The notes: generated by a model from the sequence alone, not told the origin. Shown: positions 17,014 through 26,525, counted from the first letter of the stretch. The stretch: 64,000 bases of DNA from Thalassobaculum litoreum DSM 18839 (GCF_900102465.1 NZ_FNBW01000019.1:32065-96064); one strand, 5' to 3'. Numbers and translations: made by a program.

Positions 17014-17898
17014 ATGGCCTATATCGACGACCCGGAGACCCAGCGCGCCAACATCGCCTTCATCAAGGCCTCGATGAAGGAACCGCTGCTGGAACGTGAC
17101 CACGAGTTCGATCTGGCCCGCCGCTGGCGCGAGGAGGGCGACGAGCGGGCGCTGCACGAGCTGGTGCGCTCCTACACCCGGCTGGTGGTGTCCACCGCCA
17201 GCAAGTTCCGCAACTACGGCCTGCCCATAGGCGATCTCGTCCAGGAGGGCAATGTCGGCCTGATGCAGGCGGCCGCCCGGTTCGAGCCGGAGCGCGAGGT
17301 GCGGTTCTCGACCTATGCCGGATGGTGGATCCGGTCGGCCATCCAGGACTACATCCTACGCAACTGGTCGATCGTGCGCACCGGGACGACGGCGGCCCAG
17401 AAATCGCTGTTCTTCAACCTCCGGCGCCTGCGGGCCAAGATCAGCAGCTCCGCCAACGGCGGCATGACCGACGAGGGCCGCATGTACGTGGCGACCCAGC
17501 TGAAGGTCGACCGGCGCGAGGTCGAGGCGATGGAGATGCGCCTGTCGGGCCACGACCAATCCCTCAACGCCCCGATCTCCGAGACCGGCGAGGACGACTG
17601 GCAGGATTTCCTGGCGGACGAGCGGCCGAGCCCCGAGGCGGTGGTCACCGGCATGCGCGACGCCTCCACCCGCTCCAAGTGGCTGGCGGAGGCGCTGGCG
17701 GAACTGTCGCCGCGCGAGCGCACGATCATCGACCAGCGCCGTCTGAGCGAGGAGGGAGCGACCTTGGAAGAACTGGGCCGGGAGCTCGGCGTGTCCAAGG
17801 AGCGCGTGCGTCAGCTCGAGCACCGGGCGCTGATGAAGCTGCGCGACCGTCTGTCCCATCGCGTCGAGCGGACCGGCGACCTGCTGCTGGAGGCCTGA
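17014..17898 (+). CDS. rpoH: RNA polymerase sigma-32 type factor (RpoH)
   Basis: 294 residues from ATG 17014, which has AGGGGG seven bases upstream. Region 2: 'LVRSYTRLVVSTASKFRNYG', 'IGDLVQEGNVGLMQAAARFE', 'RFSTYAGWWIRSAIQDYILR' (region 2.4, -10 recognition). The 'IVRTGTTAAQKSLFFNLRRL' stretch contains the RpoH-specific QxxLFFNLR box. Region 4 is 'LSPRERTIIDQRRL' and 'TLEELGRELGVSKERVRQLE'. Many alphaproteobacteria carry two RpoH paralogues; I cannot tell which this is. Likely target promoters are visible before htpG and possibly hspQ. Confidence 0.93.
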   Translation: MAYIDDPETQRANIAFIKASMKEPLLERDHEFDLARRWREEGDERALHELVRSYTRLVVSTASKFRNYGLPIGDLVQEGNVGLMQAAARFEPEREVRFSTYAGWWIRSAIQDYILRNWSIVRTGTTAAQKSLFFNLRRLRAKISSSANGGMTDEGRMYVATQLKVDRREVEAMEMRLSGHDQSLNAPISETGEDDWQDFLADERPSPEAVVTGMRDASTRSKWLAEALAELSPRERTIIDQRRLSEEGATLEELGRELGVSKERVRQLEHRALMKLRDRLSHRVERTGDLLLEA

Positions 17899-18062
17899 TC
17901 CCGCCGCCACGAAAGCGGCCGAAGTCAGGCCAGATTGCCTCTCACGCCGAACGACGAGAGGAGGTGGGCATGACGCATCGCGCTACACGCGGCTCACCGC
18001 CGAACTGACCGCGTTCTGTATGGCATCGGCTGCGCGGTAGAGAGCGTCGTCGGCGGTGATGC

Positions 18063-19289
18063 CTACGTGATCGCCTGCCACCATCGGCGCGCCACCAGGA
18101 TCGCCAGCAGGCCTTGCGCTGCGAGCGCCACGGTCGCCGTCTGCGCGCCAACGACCTCGGCGAGGAAACCGAGATAGAAGAAGCCGACCGGCCCGACACC
18201 GATGCACACCGACAGCAGGCCGAGCAGGCGGGCACGCATCTCGACCGGGGCATGAAGGTAGACGAGGGTGGCCTGCATGACGCTGAACCCGGCGCCGCCG
18301 ATGCCAACCAGCAGCAGGGCGCCGCCGGCCAGTGCCACCAAGGGCACCGTCGCGAACGCGATCAAGCCGGCCATGAAGAGGGTGACGCCGCCGACATAGA
18401 CCCGTGTGTACCAGTGGGTGCGGGAAAACGCGGCGATCGTCAGGGCTCCGAGGAAGGCACCGACACCGTCGATCCCGGCCAACAACCCGACGCCCTCCGG
18501 CCCGAGATTCAGATGGTCCTTACCGAGCACCGGGATCATGCTGAGGCACGGCCAGCCGAAAATATTGAAGATCACGGTCACCATCAGCACGCCGGTCATC
18601 CGACGGTCGCCGCGCACCCACGCCAAGCCCTCCCGGACCCGCTGCAGCACCGGTGCGGTATCCGTGACGCCGGTCCGGCTGCGGATCCGGATGCGCAGCG
18701 CCGCCACCAGCGCGATCGCGTATAGCGCTGCCCCCAGCCAGAATACCCCGGCGATCCCGGCCGTCGCCAGGATCAGCCCACCCACCGTCGGCCCCAGCAT
18801 GCGGCTGGCATTGTTGGTGCCGACGTCGAGCGACATCGCCGGGCCCATCCGCTCGGGGCCGACCGTGTCGCCGATCATCATCCGCCGCACCGGGTTATCC
18901 GTCGCCCAGCCCAGCCCGTTCACGAAACTGGCGACGGCCAGGTGCCAGACCTCCAGCAGGCCCAGGGAGCCGAGGATCGCGATGGCGAGCGAACTCGCCA
19001 TCATCGCCAGCACCACGAGGATCAGTGCGCTGCGCCGCTCGAGCCGCTCGGCGACGGCGCCGAGGACGGCGCCGAACAGCCCCATCGGCAGCAGCCGCAG
19101 CATGGTCAGCATGACGACCAGGAATGCCGATTCCGTCGCCTGATAGGCGAATACCCCGACGGCCAGCATCTCAAGCCAGCGGACCACGAACACCACCAGC
19201 CCGACCAGCCACAGGCGCCGATAGTCCGGCTCTGCCAGCAGCCAGCCACGCCGGCTTCCCGCGGGTTGCCCCAAACCGCTTTCCTCCAC
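18063..19289 (-). CDS. MFS transporter (EntS-like exporter type)
   Basis: 408 residues with about 12 hydrophobic helices. The N-terminal 'EPDYRRLWLVGLVVFVVRW' and loop 2-3 'GAVAERLERRSALI' are typical of the DHA3/EntS-like branch of the major facilitator superfamily. The central loop ('RVREGLAWVRGDRRMTGVL') resembles the 'GLRYVRRHPLLR'-type segment of that branch. Substrate unknown; it could be a drug or siderophore exporter. It is convergent with rpoH and has no obvious operon partner. Confidence 0.85.
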   Translation of the reverse strand: MEESGLGQPAGSRRGWLLAEPDYRRLWLVGLVVFVVRWLEMLAVGVFAYQATESAFLVVMLTMLRLLPMGLFGAVLGAVAERLERRSALILVVLAMMASSLAIAILGSLGLLEVWHLAVASFVNGLGWATDNPVRRMMIGDTVGPERMGPAMSLDVGTNNASRMLGPTVGGLILATAGIAGVFWLGAALYAIALVAALRIRIRSRTGVTDTAPVLQRVREGLAWVRGDRRMTGVLMVTVIFNIFGWPCLSMIPVLGKDHLNLGPEGVGLLAGIDGVGAFLGALTIAAFSRTHWYTRVYVGGVTLFMAGLIAFATVPLVALAGGALLLVGIGGAGFSVMQATLVYLHAPVEMRARLLGLLSVCIGVGPVGFFYLGFLAEVVGAQTATVALAAQGLLAILVARRWWQAIT

Positions 19290-19954
19290 CGCGTTTCTTA
19301 TCGTTGGTCCAGGCGCACGCCGGGCGGTGTCACGGCGGGTCGCGTCGGCTCGAAGTAGATGCTCTGGCGGCGTTCAGGCCAAGACCTGAATCGCTGCGTC
19401 AACGTCGATGCTGGCAACGCTCGGCACGGCTGCGTTGCTGACGCTCTCGGTCGACGTTGCCCGATCCGACGAAGACGCTCGGGCCACCGACGCCAAACCT
19501 CTTCCCGTGGCGGCGGACAAGATTTCGGCCGATGGCGGATCAATTGGGCGGTCCGAATTTCTCGTCGCGCGCTTATCGTGAACGATCAATTCGGGCTGCA
19601 AGGAGCAATGCTGCGCGTGGCCGCTATGGGTCGCAAATGTCATGGCAGGGTCCGCGCATAGTATGTGGCTGATTGCCTTTGTTGCTGCGTAAGAGCTCAA
19701 TACCGGCTCTGCAGAGACCGATGCTGTTGGAGGGGACGACGCTGATAGGCGATAACTTTTCTTCAGACGCTGTGGCCTTTATCGACCGGCGTTTTGGTCT
19801 CGCCGCGACAATCGAGCCGACAGGGGCCGGATAGAGTGCCAACCGAAGCCATCTCTAAGCATCGGACGAAGCAGAGACCAACGGGCCGACGCGGTGTTGT
19901 CGCCGTTCGTGCTTTCATCCACGGTTCCGTCGCGGCAGGGGACGTTGCGCTGCG
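19290..19954. other. Long intergenic region without a supported gene
   Basis: 665 bases, with lower G+C than its surroundings in the right half. Open frames of about 100 codons exist on both strands (for example minus 19374-19700), but none has a good ribosome-binding site, known motif or convincing composition. It may contain a decayed gene or a small RNA, which cannot be decided by reading. It should contain the promoters of the divergent MFS and glycosyltransferase genes. Confidence 0.4.
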
Positions 19955-20992
19955 ATGACATCGATCCTCATCGTGACCGATGCCTGGACACCGCAGGTGA
20001 ACGGCGTTGTCAGGTCGCTGGAAAGCGTCATCGGCGAGTTGACGGCGATGGGCGTGCGCGTCGAGATCCTCTCGCCGAGTGAGTTCCCGACGATCCCGTG
20101 TCCGAGCTACCCGGAAATCCGGCTCTCATTGACCCATAGAGCCGCCGTGCGGAAGCGGATCCTGGAGCACGGGTGCGACCACCTGCACATCGCCACCGAG
20201 GGACCGCTGGGACTGCTGGCGGCCTCCGCCGCGCGGGGGATCGGCGTTCCGTATACGACCAGTTACCACACGCGGTTTCCCGAATACCTCGCGGCGCGCT
20301 GGCCGCTGCCGCTCCGATGGTCCTATGCGTGGCTGCGCCGTTTCCACAACTTCGGATCCGGGTGCATGGTGGCCACCGAGACACTCATGGAAGACCTGGA
20401 AGGACGCGGCTTTCGGAACCTGATGCGCTGGTCGCGGGGGGTGGATTCCGACCTGTTCCGCCCGATCGGCCAGTCGGTCCTGCCGGATCACCTGCCGCGC
20501 CCCATCTTCCTCACCATCGCTCGGGTCGCGATCGAGAAGAACATTGAGGCGTTTCTGGATCTGGCGCTTCCCGGCACCAAGGTCGTGATCGGGGACGGCC
20601 CCCGCCTGGCGCGCCTGCGACGGACATATCCGGACGTCGTTTTCACAGGTCAGAAGCAGGGAGCGGAACTTGCCGGGCTATGCGCCAGCGCCGATGTGTT
20701 CGTCTTCCCGTCCCGCACGGACACCTTCGGTCTGGTCCTTCTGGAAGCCCTGTCCTGCGGCGTGCCGGTGGCCGCCTATCCTGTCACCGGGCCGCGCGAC
20801 ATCGTCGGGGACAGCGGCGTCGGCGTTCTGAGCGAGGATCTTCGCCAGGCGGCCTTGAGTGCGCTGCGCATTCCAAGGGACCGCTGCCGCGAACACGCGC
20901 TTCGGTTCAGCTGGAGGCTGAGCGCGCGGGAGTTCCTGCAGAACGCGCTGGTCGCCGAGGCGGCGCACAGGACGGTTCCCGCTACGGTCTGA
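19955..20992 (+). CDS. Family 4 glycosyltransferase (MgtA/SQD2-like)
   Basis: 345 residues, GT-B fold. The N-terminus 'ILIVTDAWTPQVNGVVRSLE' is the hallmark of the mannosyl- and sulfoquinovosyl-lipid transferase branch. 'VPYTTSYHTRFPEYL' continues that pattern. The nucleotide-sugar site is 'VFVFPSRTDTFGLVLLEALS', with Asp in place of the first Glu of the E-x7-E motif. A 'GVDSDLFRPI' turn precedes the second domain. It likely glycosylates a membrane lipid; acceptor and sugar are unknown. Its 3' end overlaps the convergent cfa gene by 11 bases. Confidence 0.88.
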   Translation: MTSILIVTDAWTPQVNGVVRSLESVIGELTAMGVRVEILSPSEFPTIPCPSYPEIRLSLTHRAAVRKRILEHGCDHLHIATEGPLGLLAASAARGIGVPYTTSYHTRFPEYLAARWPLPLRWSYAWLRRFHNFGSGCMVATETLMEDLEGRGFRNLMRWSRGVDSDLFRPIGQSVLPDHLPRPIFLTIARVAIEKNIEAFLDLALPGTKVVIGDGPRLARLRRTYPDVVFTGQKQGAELAGLCASADVFVFPSRTDTFGLVLLEALSCGVPVAAYPVTGPRDIVGDSGVGVLSEDLRQAALSALRIPRDRCREHALRFSWRLSAREFLQNALVAEAAHRTVPATV

Positions 20993-22226
20993 CGAAGGAG
21001 ATCTGGCGGACATCGATAAAGCCGCCTCGGAAGCCGCCCTCGCAATAGGCAAGGTAACAGTCCCACATGCGCCGGAAGCGGGCGTCGAAACCCTGGCGTT
21101 CGATGGCCGGCCAGTGGGCGTGGAACCGGCTGCGCCAGCAGGCGAGCGTCCGGGCGTAGTCCAGGCCGAAGGCTTCCTCGGACTCGATGTCCAATCCGTG
21201 CGCCCGGGCCAGGTCGACGAGGTGCCGCCGGGTCGGCAGCATGCCGCCGGGAAAGATATAGCGCTGGATGAAGTCCGGGTTCGCCCGATAGTCTGCGAAC
21301 CCCTCTTCGGCAATGGTGATGACCTGCAGCGCGGCGCGGCCGCCGGGCTTGAGCCGATCGTGGAGCTGCCGGAAGAAGTCGGGCCAGTAGGCCTCTCCCA
21401 CCGCCTCGAACATCTCGATCGAGGCGATCGCGTCGAATTGGCCGACGGCGTCGCGGAAATCCCGGACCTCGACCCTGACCCGGTCCGACAGACCGGCCCG
21501 CTCGGCCCAGCCGGCAGCATAGGCATGCTGCTCGCGCGACAGGGTGATCCCGAGCACCTGCACGCCATGCTCCTGCGCGGCATGGATCGCGAAGGAGCCC
21601 CAGCCGCAGCCTATGTCCAGAATCCGCTGGCCGGGCCGCAACCCGAGCTTGGCGGCGAGGCGGCGGTTTTTGGCCGTCTGCGCCGCCTCGAGGTCCGCCA
21701 CGCCCTCCGCGAAGACGGCGCTCGAATAGGTCATGGAGGGGTCGAGCCACAGGGCGTAGAAGGCATTGCCCAGATCGTAGTGAAACGCGATGTTTCGGCT
21801 ACTCCCCCGTCGGCTGTTGCGGTTCAGCCAGTGCAGCAGGCGGCGGGTCAGAATGCGCAGCAGCCCGTCCGGGTTTCCCTGGTTGAAGATATATTTGTTC
21901 CGCTCGAACAGTTCGATCACGGCGACGATGTCGGGACTTTCCACCGCCCCGTCCATATAGGCCTCGGCGAAGGCCAGGTGGCCGCCGACGAGGAACCGCT
22001 TCACGACGGTGCGGTCCCGCAGGTGAAGCACGGCGTCCGGGCCGGGGACGCCGCTGTCGAAGTCAACCCGCCGGCCGTCCGCCAGGGTCACGGACAACCG
22101 GCCGACGCCGAGGCGCTGCAACAGGCCGAACGCAGTGCGGGTCCAGGGGTCGAGCCCGGTAAGGCCGACCGAATGCGATCCTGCGGCGCTCGGCGTTGGG
22201 CCGCCTGTCGGTTGGTGCCGGTTCAT
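20982..22226 (-). CDS. cfa: Cyclopropane-fatty-acyl-phospholipid synthase
   Basis: 414 residues from ATG 22226, five bases after the stop of the upstream radical SAM gene. Transfers a methylene group from S-adenosylmethionine to unsaturated acyl chains of membrane phospholipids. SAM motif I is 'RILDIGCGWGSFAIHAAQ'. Further family blocks are 'NIAFHYDLGNAFYALWLD', 'MTYSSAVF', 'GITLSREQHAYA', 'SIEMFEAVGEAYW' (catalytic Glu region) and 'FIQRYIFPGGMLP'. An upstream in-frame ATG at 22298 would overlap the previous gene and is unlikely. Confidence 0.93.
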   Translation of the reverse strand: MNRHQPTGGPTPSAAGSHSVGLTGLDPWTRTAFGLLQRLGVGRLSVTLADGRRVDFDSGVPGPDAVLHLRDRTVVKRFLVGGHLAFAEAYMDGAVESPDIVAVIELFERNKYIFNQGNPDGLLRILTRRLLHWLNRNSRRGSSRNIAFHYDLGNAFYALWLDPSMTYSSAVFAEGVADLEAAQTAKNRRLAAKLGLRPGQRILDIGCGWGSFAIHAAQEHGVQVLGITLSREQHAYAAGWAERAGLSDRVRVEVRDFRDAVGQFDAIASIEMFEAVGEAYWPDFFRQLHDRLKPGGRAALQVITIAEEGFADYRANPDFIQRYIFPGGMLPTRRHLVDLARAHGLDIESEEAFGLDYARTLACWRSRFHAHWPAIERQGFDARFRRMWDCYLAYCEGGFRGGFIDVRQISFVRP

Positions 22227-22230
22227 GCCG

Positions 22231-23751
22231 TCAGCCTCCCGGCCGGCCCTGCGCGGCACGGACCGCCTGGGTGACGCGGCCCTCCCCATCGGTGACATGG
22301 AGAGGCTCGAAGTCGCGGGCGAATTTTGCGGCGAGGCGGTGGGTCGGACGATAGCTGACGCTCAACGGGTCGGTCATCGCGCAGTAGGTCCGCGGCGCTT
22401 CCCGCCATGTCTGGCGCATCTGCGACAGCGAGCCGACCCTCGGGATGCCGCCGAACCTGGTCAGCGGACCCAGCAGGCTCATCAGCGACTGTGCGGTGTC
22501 GAAGGAGGCCCGGCGCGACCATGCATGGCGCACGGCATGCCGGATGAGCGCCCGTTTCCGGCCGCGAAACCGCAGCAGATCGGCGAGATAGGGAACGACG
22601 TGCTCGAGCGGCTCCTTCGGCCATTCGACGAGCTTCTGTCCGTCGAGATCGCAGAGCCGAAGGTTCGGCATCAGGCGACCCGCGCACGCGGCTTCGTCGA
22701 AATAGGGCGTACCCAGGATCGGAATGGTGAGCGACAGCAGTCCGGGCAGCGGCGTGTCGGTATGGCCCAGCAGCGCGTCGATCTGCCCGTCCACCTCGGC
22801 AATCGTCTGCTGGGTGAAATCGAGCATCATTCCGTATTCGAAGTGTATCCCGTGCTCGGCGCAGACCCGCGAGACGGTATAGGGGTCGGACGACAGGCTC
22901 TGGCGCTTGTTATAGCTCTTCAGCACCGCCGGATCGAAGGACTCCACGCCGGAGAACAAAGCCTTGCAGCCGTTGGCTGCCACCAGGGCGAGGTTCTCCG
23001 GTCGTTTGAAGAAATCGCCGGTGACCAGCGCGCCCCAACCCCGGAACGCACCGCGCCGCCACCGGGTGCCGAGCAGGTCGACCCGCCGCTCGAAATCCTG
23101 GCGGTTGTTGCCGTAGAAATTGTTGTCCAGGACGGCCAGAAACAGGCGCCGCCCTCCCGCGTTCAACTGCCGGTCTATATCGTCGGATGAATAGGGTTCG
23201 TAGGGCCGGTTCTCGCCGGTCAGCGAACAGAAGGCGCAGTTGAAGTTGCAGTTCTTGGTGGTTTCGACATAGCCGAGACCGGAGAGGCCTGCCGCCATGT
23301 CGAAGCGGGGGGCGGGCGCCTCGGCGCGAAAGCCCGGCCCGAGCAGGTCGTCGATCAGGGTGTCGATGGACTCCACGTTGCCCTGGCAGACATGGTCGAA
23401 GACCTCCTCGCACAGAGCCGGCAGGGCACGGGCGATCGGGCCGCCGATGGCGACGGCCACATCGGGTCGCGCGTCGCGGAAATAGGCCGAGAGCTGTCGG
23501 GCGCGATCGAAGGCGACGGTGAGGCCGGTAAGAATGACCAGATCCGGCCAGCCATGGACCTTCCGGTTGAGCAGGGCGCCGTGATGGACCTCGTCGTAGA
23601 CCCGCACATCCGTCCGGTCGCGGCAGAACCTGCCAGCCAGATAATAGGGAGCCATGGCGCGGGGAACGAACCCGCGGGTGGGAGCCGCCGACCGCCACGG
23701 GTCGACATAGGCATTGACGATCAGAATTCTCGGACGCCTGCTCGGTGTCAT
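22231..23751 (-). CDS. Radical SAM protein with N-terminal cobalamin-binding-like domain
   Basis: 506 residues. The N-terminal ~130 residues have a Rossmann-like B12-binding-type fold ('RILIVNAYVDPWR', 'DLVILTGLTVAFDRARQLSA', 'VAVAIGGPIARALP'). The cobalamin-coordinating DxHxxG is not intact: 'DEVHHG' is the nearest match. The radical SAM 4Fe-4S motif is C168-x3-C172-x2-C175 ('CNFNCAFC'). The rest carries the TIM-barrel pattern ('CKALFSGVESFDPAVLKSYN', 'HFEYGMMLDF'). It lies directly upstream of cfa on the same strand, so a lipid substrate is plausible but unproven. Confidence 0.85.
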   Translation of the reverse strand: MTPSRRPRILIVNAYVDPWRSAAPTRGFVPRAMAPYYLAGRFCRDRTDVRVYDEVHHGALLNRKVHGWPDLVILTGLTVAFDRARQLSAYFRDARPDVAVAIGGPIARALPALCEEVFDHVCQGNVESIDTLIDDLLGPGFRAEAPAPRFDMAAGLSGLGYVETTKNCNFNCAFCSLTGENRPYEPYSSDDIDRQLNAGGRRLFLAVLDNNFYGNNRQDFERRVDLLGTRWRRGAFRGWGALVTGDFFKRPENLALVAANGCKALFSGVESFDPAVLKSYNKRQSLSSDPYTVSRVCAEHGIHFEYGMMLDFTQQTIAEVDGQIDALLGHTDTPLPGLLSLTIPILGTPYFDEAACAGRLMPNLRLCDLDGQKLVEWPKEPLEHVVPYLADLLRFRGRKRALIRHAVRHAWSRRASFDTAQSLMSLLGPLTRFGGIPRVGSLSQMRQTWREAPRTYCAMTDPLSVSYRPTHRLAAKFARDFEPLHVTDGEGRVTQAVRAAQGRPGG

Positions 23752-23785
23752 ATCGCTGCCCTGTCCCCGCGCGGCGTCCCGACGC

Positions 23786-24916
23786 TCAGACCTGATCCAA
23801 CCCAGCGAAGATGCCGAGAACGAAGATAGCGTAAACGCCTATGATCGTGTGGGAAATGATCGGCGGCACGATGCTGCCGGAGCGCATGAACAGCCAGCCC
23901 CACAGAAGCGACGGCAGAATCACGGCCAGGGAGACGAGGGGATTGAGATGGGCGTGCAGCACGGCGAACAGGAGCGTGGCGATGCCGTTCGCTATCCAGC
24001 CGGCATAGCCGACAACCCCGGTCAGGAAGCTCTGCAGCGGCGCCTGAATGGCGCATCGGACGGCGAACTGCTGGAACAGGACGGACAGCAGATAGATCCC
24101 CAGGCCGAGCGCGTAGAGCTCGACACTGTCCACCTTGGTGCCGTCGTCCAGCACGAAGAAGCTGAACAGGGGCCGCTGCGCCCCGTCGGATGTGGCGGCG
24201 AGGGAGAGCAGCACGTATTTGAAGACGGTCATCGCCACGCAGAATCCGACCGACCAGACGACGGCTTCGACGACATCCCGACGCTTGGGGCGGATCAGGC
24301 CGACCGTCTGCGACGACGGCGTGATCCAGCGGTTGATCAGGAAGGCGATCACCACGAGCGTCAGAAGCGCGATCACCGGACCGAGATCGAAAAACCGCTC
24401 CCGCGCCAGTCTCTGCATCGGCTCCAGCATCAGGGTGAACACGCTGAAGATCGTCAGGATGGCAACGATGAACCGACCGGTCGCCGCACGTTCCACCTCC
24501 CGCCTGGCGGTCCTCTCCAGGAGCTCCACGCGCTCGCTTTCGTCGGAAATCGTCACCAGGACGCCGATCCGGTCGCCGGATCCCTTCCGGCGCAGCAGGA
24601 CTGCGCGGACACTCAGGTGAAGCACGCCGTCCGGGCCGTCGAGGCTGATATTGGCGACATGGGGTCGTTCGGGTTGCCGGATCGCCTCGAGCACGCAATC
24701 GGTGAAGTCGTCCAGCCCCTCGATGGGCAGAAAGACCTCGGCCACCGTCCGCCCGACCACGTCGGTGGCTTGTAAACCGAAGATGGCCTCCGCGCCCGCG
24801 TTGAAGGTCGTTACCCGTCCTTTCGGGTCGATGGTGACGATGCCGTCCCGGGACGAGGCGACGATATCCTCGGTCATGGCTGTCGGCAGGACCTGGAGAG
24901 GGCTCGACCCGTTCAT
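23786..24916 (-). CDS. PAS sensor fused to a CPBP-type membrane domain with Glu-to-Gln changes
   Basis: 376 residues from ATG 24916, preceded by AAAGAGA. Residues about 10-135 are a PAS domain ('DGIVTIDPKGRVTTFNAGAE', 'IFGLQATDVVGRT', ending in the PAC-like 'VLVTISDESERVELLERT'). Residues about 147-370 contain around seven hydrophobic helices with CPBP (Abi/CAAX protease-like) spacing. Motif 1 is Q282-Q283-x3-R287 instead of Glu-Glu-x3-Arg, motif 2 is F317-x3-H321, and motif 3 is H356. With both Glu missing, proteolysis is doubtful. It may sense redox or a ligand through PAS and act through the membrane domain. It is upstream of the radical SAM and cfa genes. Confidence 0.72.
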   Translation of the reverse strand: MNGSSPLQVLPTAMTEDIVASSRDGIVTIDPKGRVTTFNAGAEAIFGLQATDVVGRTVAEVFLPIEGLDDFTDCVLEAIRQPERPHVANISLDGPDGVLHLSVRAVLLRRKGSGDRIGVLVTISDESERVELLERTARREVERAATGRFIVAILTIFSVFTLMLEPMQRLARERFFDLGPVIALLTLVVIAFLINRWITPSSQTVGLIRPKRRDVVEAVVWSVGFCVAMTVFKYVLLSLAATSDGAQRPLFSFFVLDDGTKVDSVELYALGLGIYLLSVLFQQFAVRCAIQAPLQSFLTGVVGYAGWIANGIATLLFAVLHAHLNPLVSLAVILPSLLWGWLFMRSGSIVPPIISHTIIGVYAIFVLGIFAGLDQV

Positions 24917-25064
24917 GCGATTGTCTCTTTCGCGCTGGTGCCCACCGAGGGTAGCGCCGTCCCACGCCGAGATCGACGGCTCCGTGCCAGCCGCGCATCC
25001 GGCGAAAGAGCAGGCCGGGTTTAGGTCCAACGAGAATGCAACGGGCTTTAACGGCGGTTGCCGA

Positions 25065-26525
25065 CTATTCGACCACCAGCTTGACCAGCATGCCCGGCTG
25101 AAGCTGGGCGTTGCTGTCGATACCGTTCAGCACCTGGAAGCGGGCGCGCTGCTCGGGTCCCTGCGGCATGCGGGCGGCAAGGCTGTCGATCGTGTCGCCC
25201 GGCTGAACCTGGACCACCTGCAGGCGCAGGGGCCGGTAGGACGAGGCTTCCGACTCGCTCAGGCGCTCGAAGCTGTACGTGGTGCGACGCAGCTCTTCGT
25301 CGTTGGCGGCCAGCGTGCCGGCGCTGCCCAGGAAGACGAAGCGATACACATGGCTGCTGTCGGCGCGGATCGCGATCAGCCGGTAGTTCGCAACGCCCTG
25401 CTGGGTCTGGACCGCAGCCGCCGCGGTCGCCGCGTTCATGCCGTTGACGGTGATGTCCTGCAGGCCGGATAGCCGGGCATTCTGCGCCCAGCGCTGCAGG
25501 TACTGGGACATCGGCATGCCCGAGGTCTCGCGCACCCCGTCGAAGACCATGGCCATCTCGTCGCCGCGGCGGCCTTCGACCCGGTCGGAGGAATTGATCA
25601 GGGTGAAGCCCGGCGGGGCGACGAAGCGGAAGCGCAGGGTCGGATGGATGAAGGTCCGGTCGCGGATGAACCCTTCCTCCGGATCGTCGCCGTACAGCAT
25701 CCCGTCGATCTGACGCAGATAGGGCTCGCGCTCCACCCGTCCCGGGGCCAGGGAGCCGGTCGCCTGCTGTGCCTCCCGGACCCGGTCAAGGGTGCGCGGG
25801 TGGGTGGCCAGCAGGTTGAAATCATTGGAACTGCTTTCCGCCCCCCTCAGCCGTGCCTGGAGGTCTGTCTGGGCGCCGAGACTGGCGAGGAACTGCGCCA
25901 CGGCACTCGGCTCGTAACCGGCCGCCGTCATGTAGCGCAGGCCCAGGGAATCCGCTTCGAACTCGTTCTCCCGGCTGTAGCTCTTCAGATAAAGGCCGCC
26001 GCCGAGATTGGCGAGATCCGACAGGGCCCGCTGGCCGGTGACCGCGCCGAGCAGGCCGGCGCCCAGGCTGACCGCGACCGAACGGCTGTAGCGCTCGGCG
26101 CTGTGGCGGGCGGTGACGTGGCCGATCTCGTGGCCGAGAACGCCCGCCAGCTCCGCCTCGTTGTCGGCGAGGGCGAGCAGACCGCGGCTGACATAGACAT
26201 AACCGCCGGGCAGCGCGAAGGCGTTGACCACGGGGCTGTCGAGGATGGTGAAGGTGAAGTTCAGGTCCGGCCGCTCGGAAACCGACGCCATCCGCGCGCC
26301 GATGCTGTTCACATAGGCGTTGAGCTGCGGGTCCTGATAGGCCCCGCCGAACTCCTCCAGGATCTGCGGGTGCTGTTCCGCGCCGATCCGCTTCTCGTCC
26401 TCCGGCGACATGAACGCCGTGAAACTCTGATCGCCCGTCGCCGGGTTGGTGGAACAGGCGCCGACCGAGACGGCGGCCAGGACGGCGAGAACGGGGAGCG
26501 TGCGTTTGAACAGCGAAGCCATCAT
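25065..26525 (-). CDS. M48-family metalloprotease lipoprotein with LysM-like C-terminus
   Basis: 486 residues from ATG 26525. The signal peptide ends in a lipobox ('AAVSVGAC-STNP'), so it is a lipoprotein. The zinc protease site is 'GVLGHEIGHVTARHSAERYS' (HExxH), with the third ligand in 'NEFEADSLGLRYM'. This matches the BepA/YfgC-like M48 family of periplasmic proteases that act on outer-membrane protein assembly. The C-terminal ~60 residues ('VQPGDTIDSLAARMPQG', 'INGIDSNAQLQPG'-like) resemble a LysM peptidoglycan-binding motif. The annotated longer frame from 26678 has no supporting start. Confidence 0.88.
   Translation of the reverse strand: MMASLFKRTLPVLAVLAAVSVGACSTNPATGDQSFTAFMSPEDEKRIGAEQHPQILEEFGGAYQDPQLNAYVNSIGARMASVSERPDLNFTFTILDSPVVNAFALPGGYVYVSRGLLALADNEAELAGVLGHEIGHVTARHSAERYSRSVAVSLGAGLLGAVTGQRALSDLANLGGGLYLKSYSRENEFEADSLGLRYMTAAGYEPSAVAQFLASLGAQTDLQARLRGAESSSNDFNLLATHPRTLDRVREAQQATGSLAPGRVEREPYLRQIDGMLYGDDPEEGFIRDRTFIHPTLRFRFVAPPGFTLINSSDRVEGRRGDEMAMVFDGVRETSGMPMSQYLQRWAQNARLSGLQDITVNGMNAATAAAAVQTQQGVANYRLIAIRADSSHVYRFVFLGSAGTLAANDEELRRTTYSFERLSESEASSYRPLRLQVVQVQPGDTIDSLAARMPQGPEQRARFQVLNGIDSNAQLQPGMLVKLVVE

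Noticed and set aside
17970..18008. 12-codon frame MTHRATRGSPPN with a strong GGAGGTGGGC before its ATG
   Set aside because: The ribosome-binding site is good, but the peptide is very short, no regulated gene follows on that strand, and conservation cannot be judged.
19374..19700. 108-codon minus-strand frame in the 19290-19954 gap
   Set aside because: Plausible length, but no ribosome-binding site, no motif and a composition that changes along its length; I treat it as chance or a remnant.
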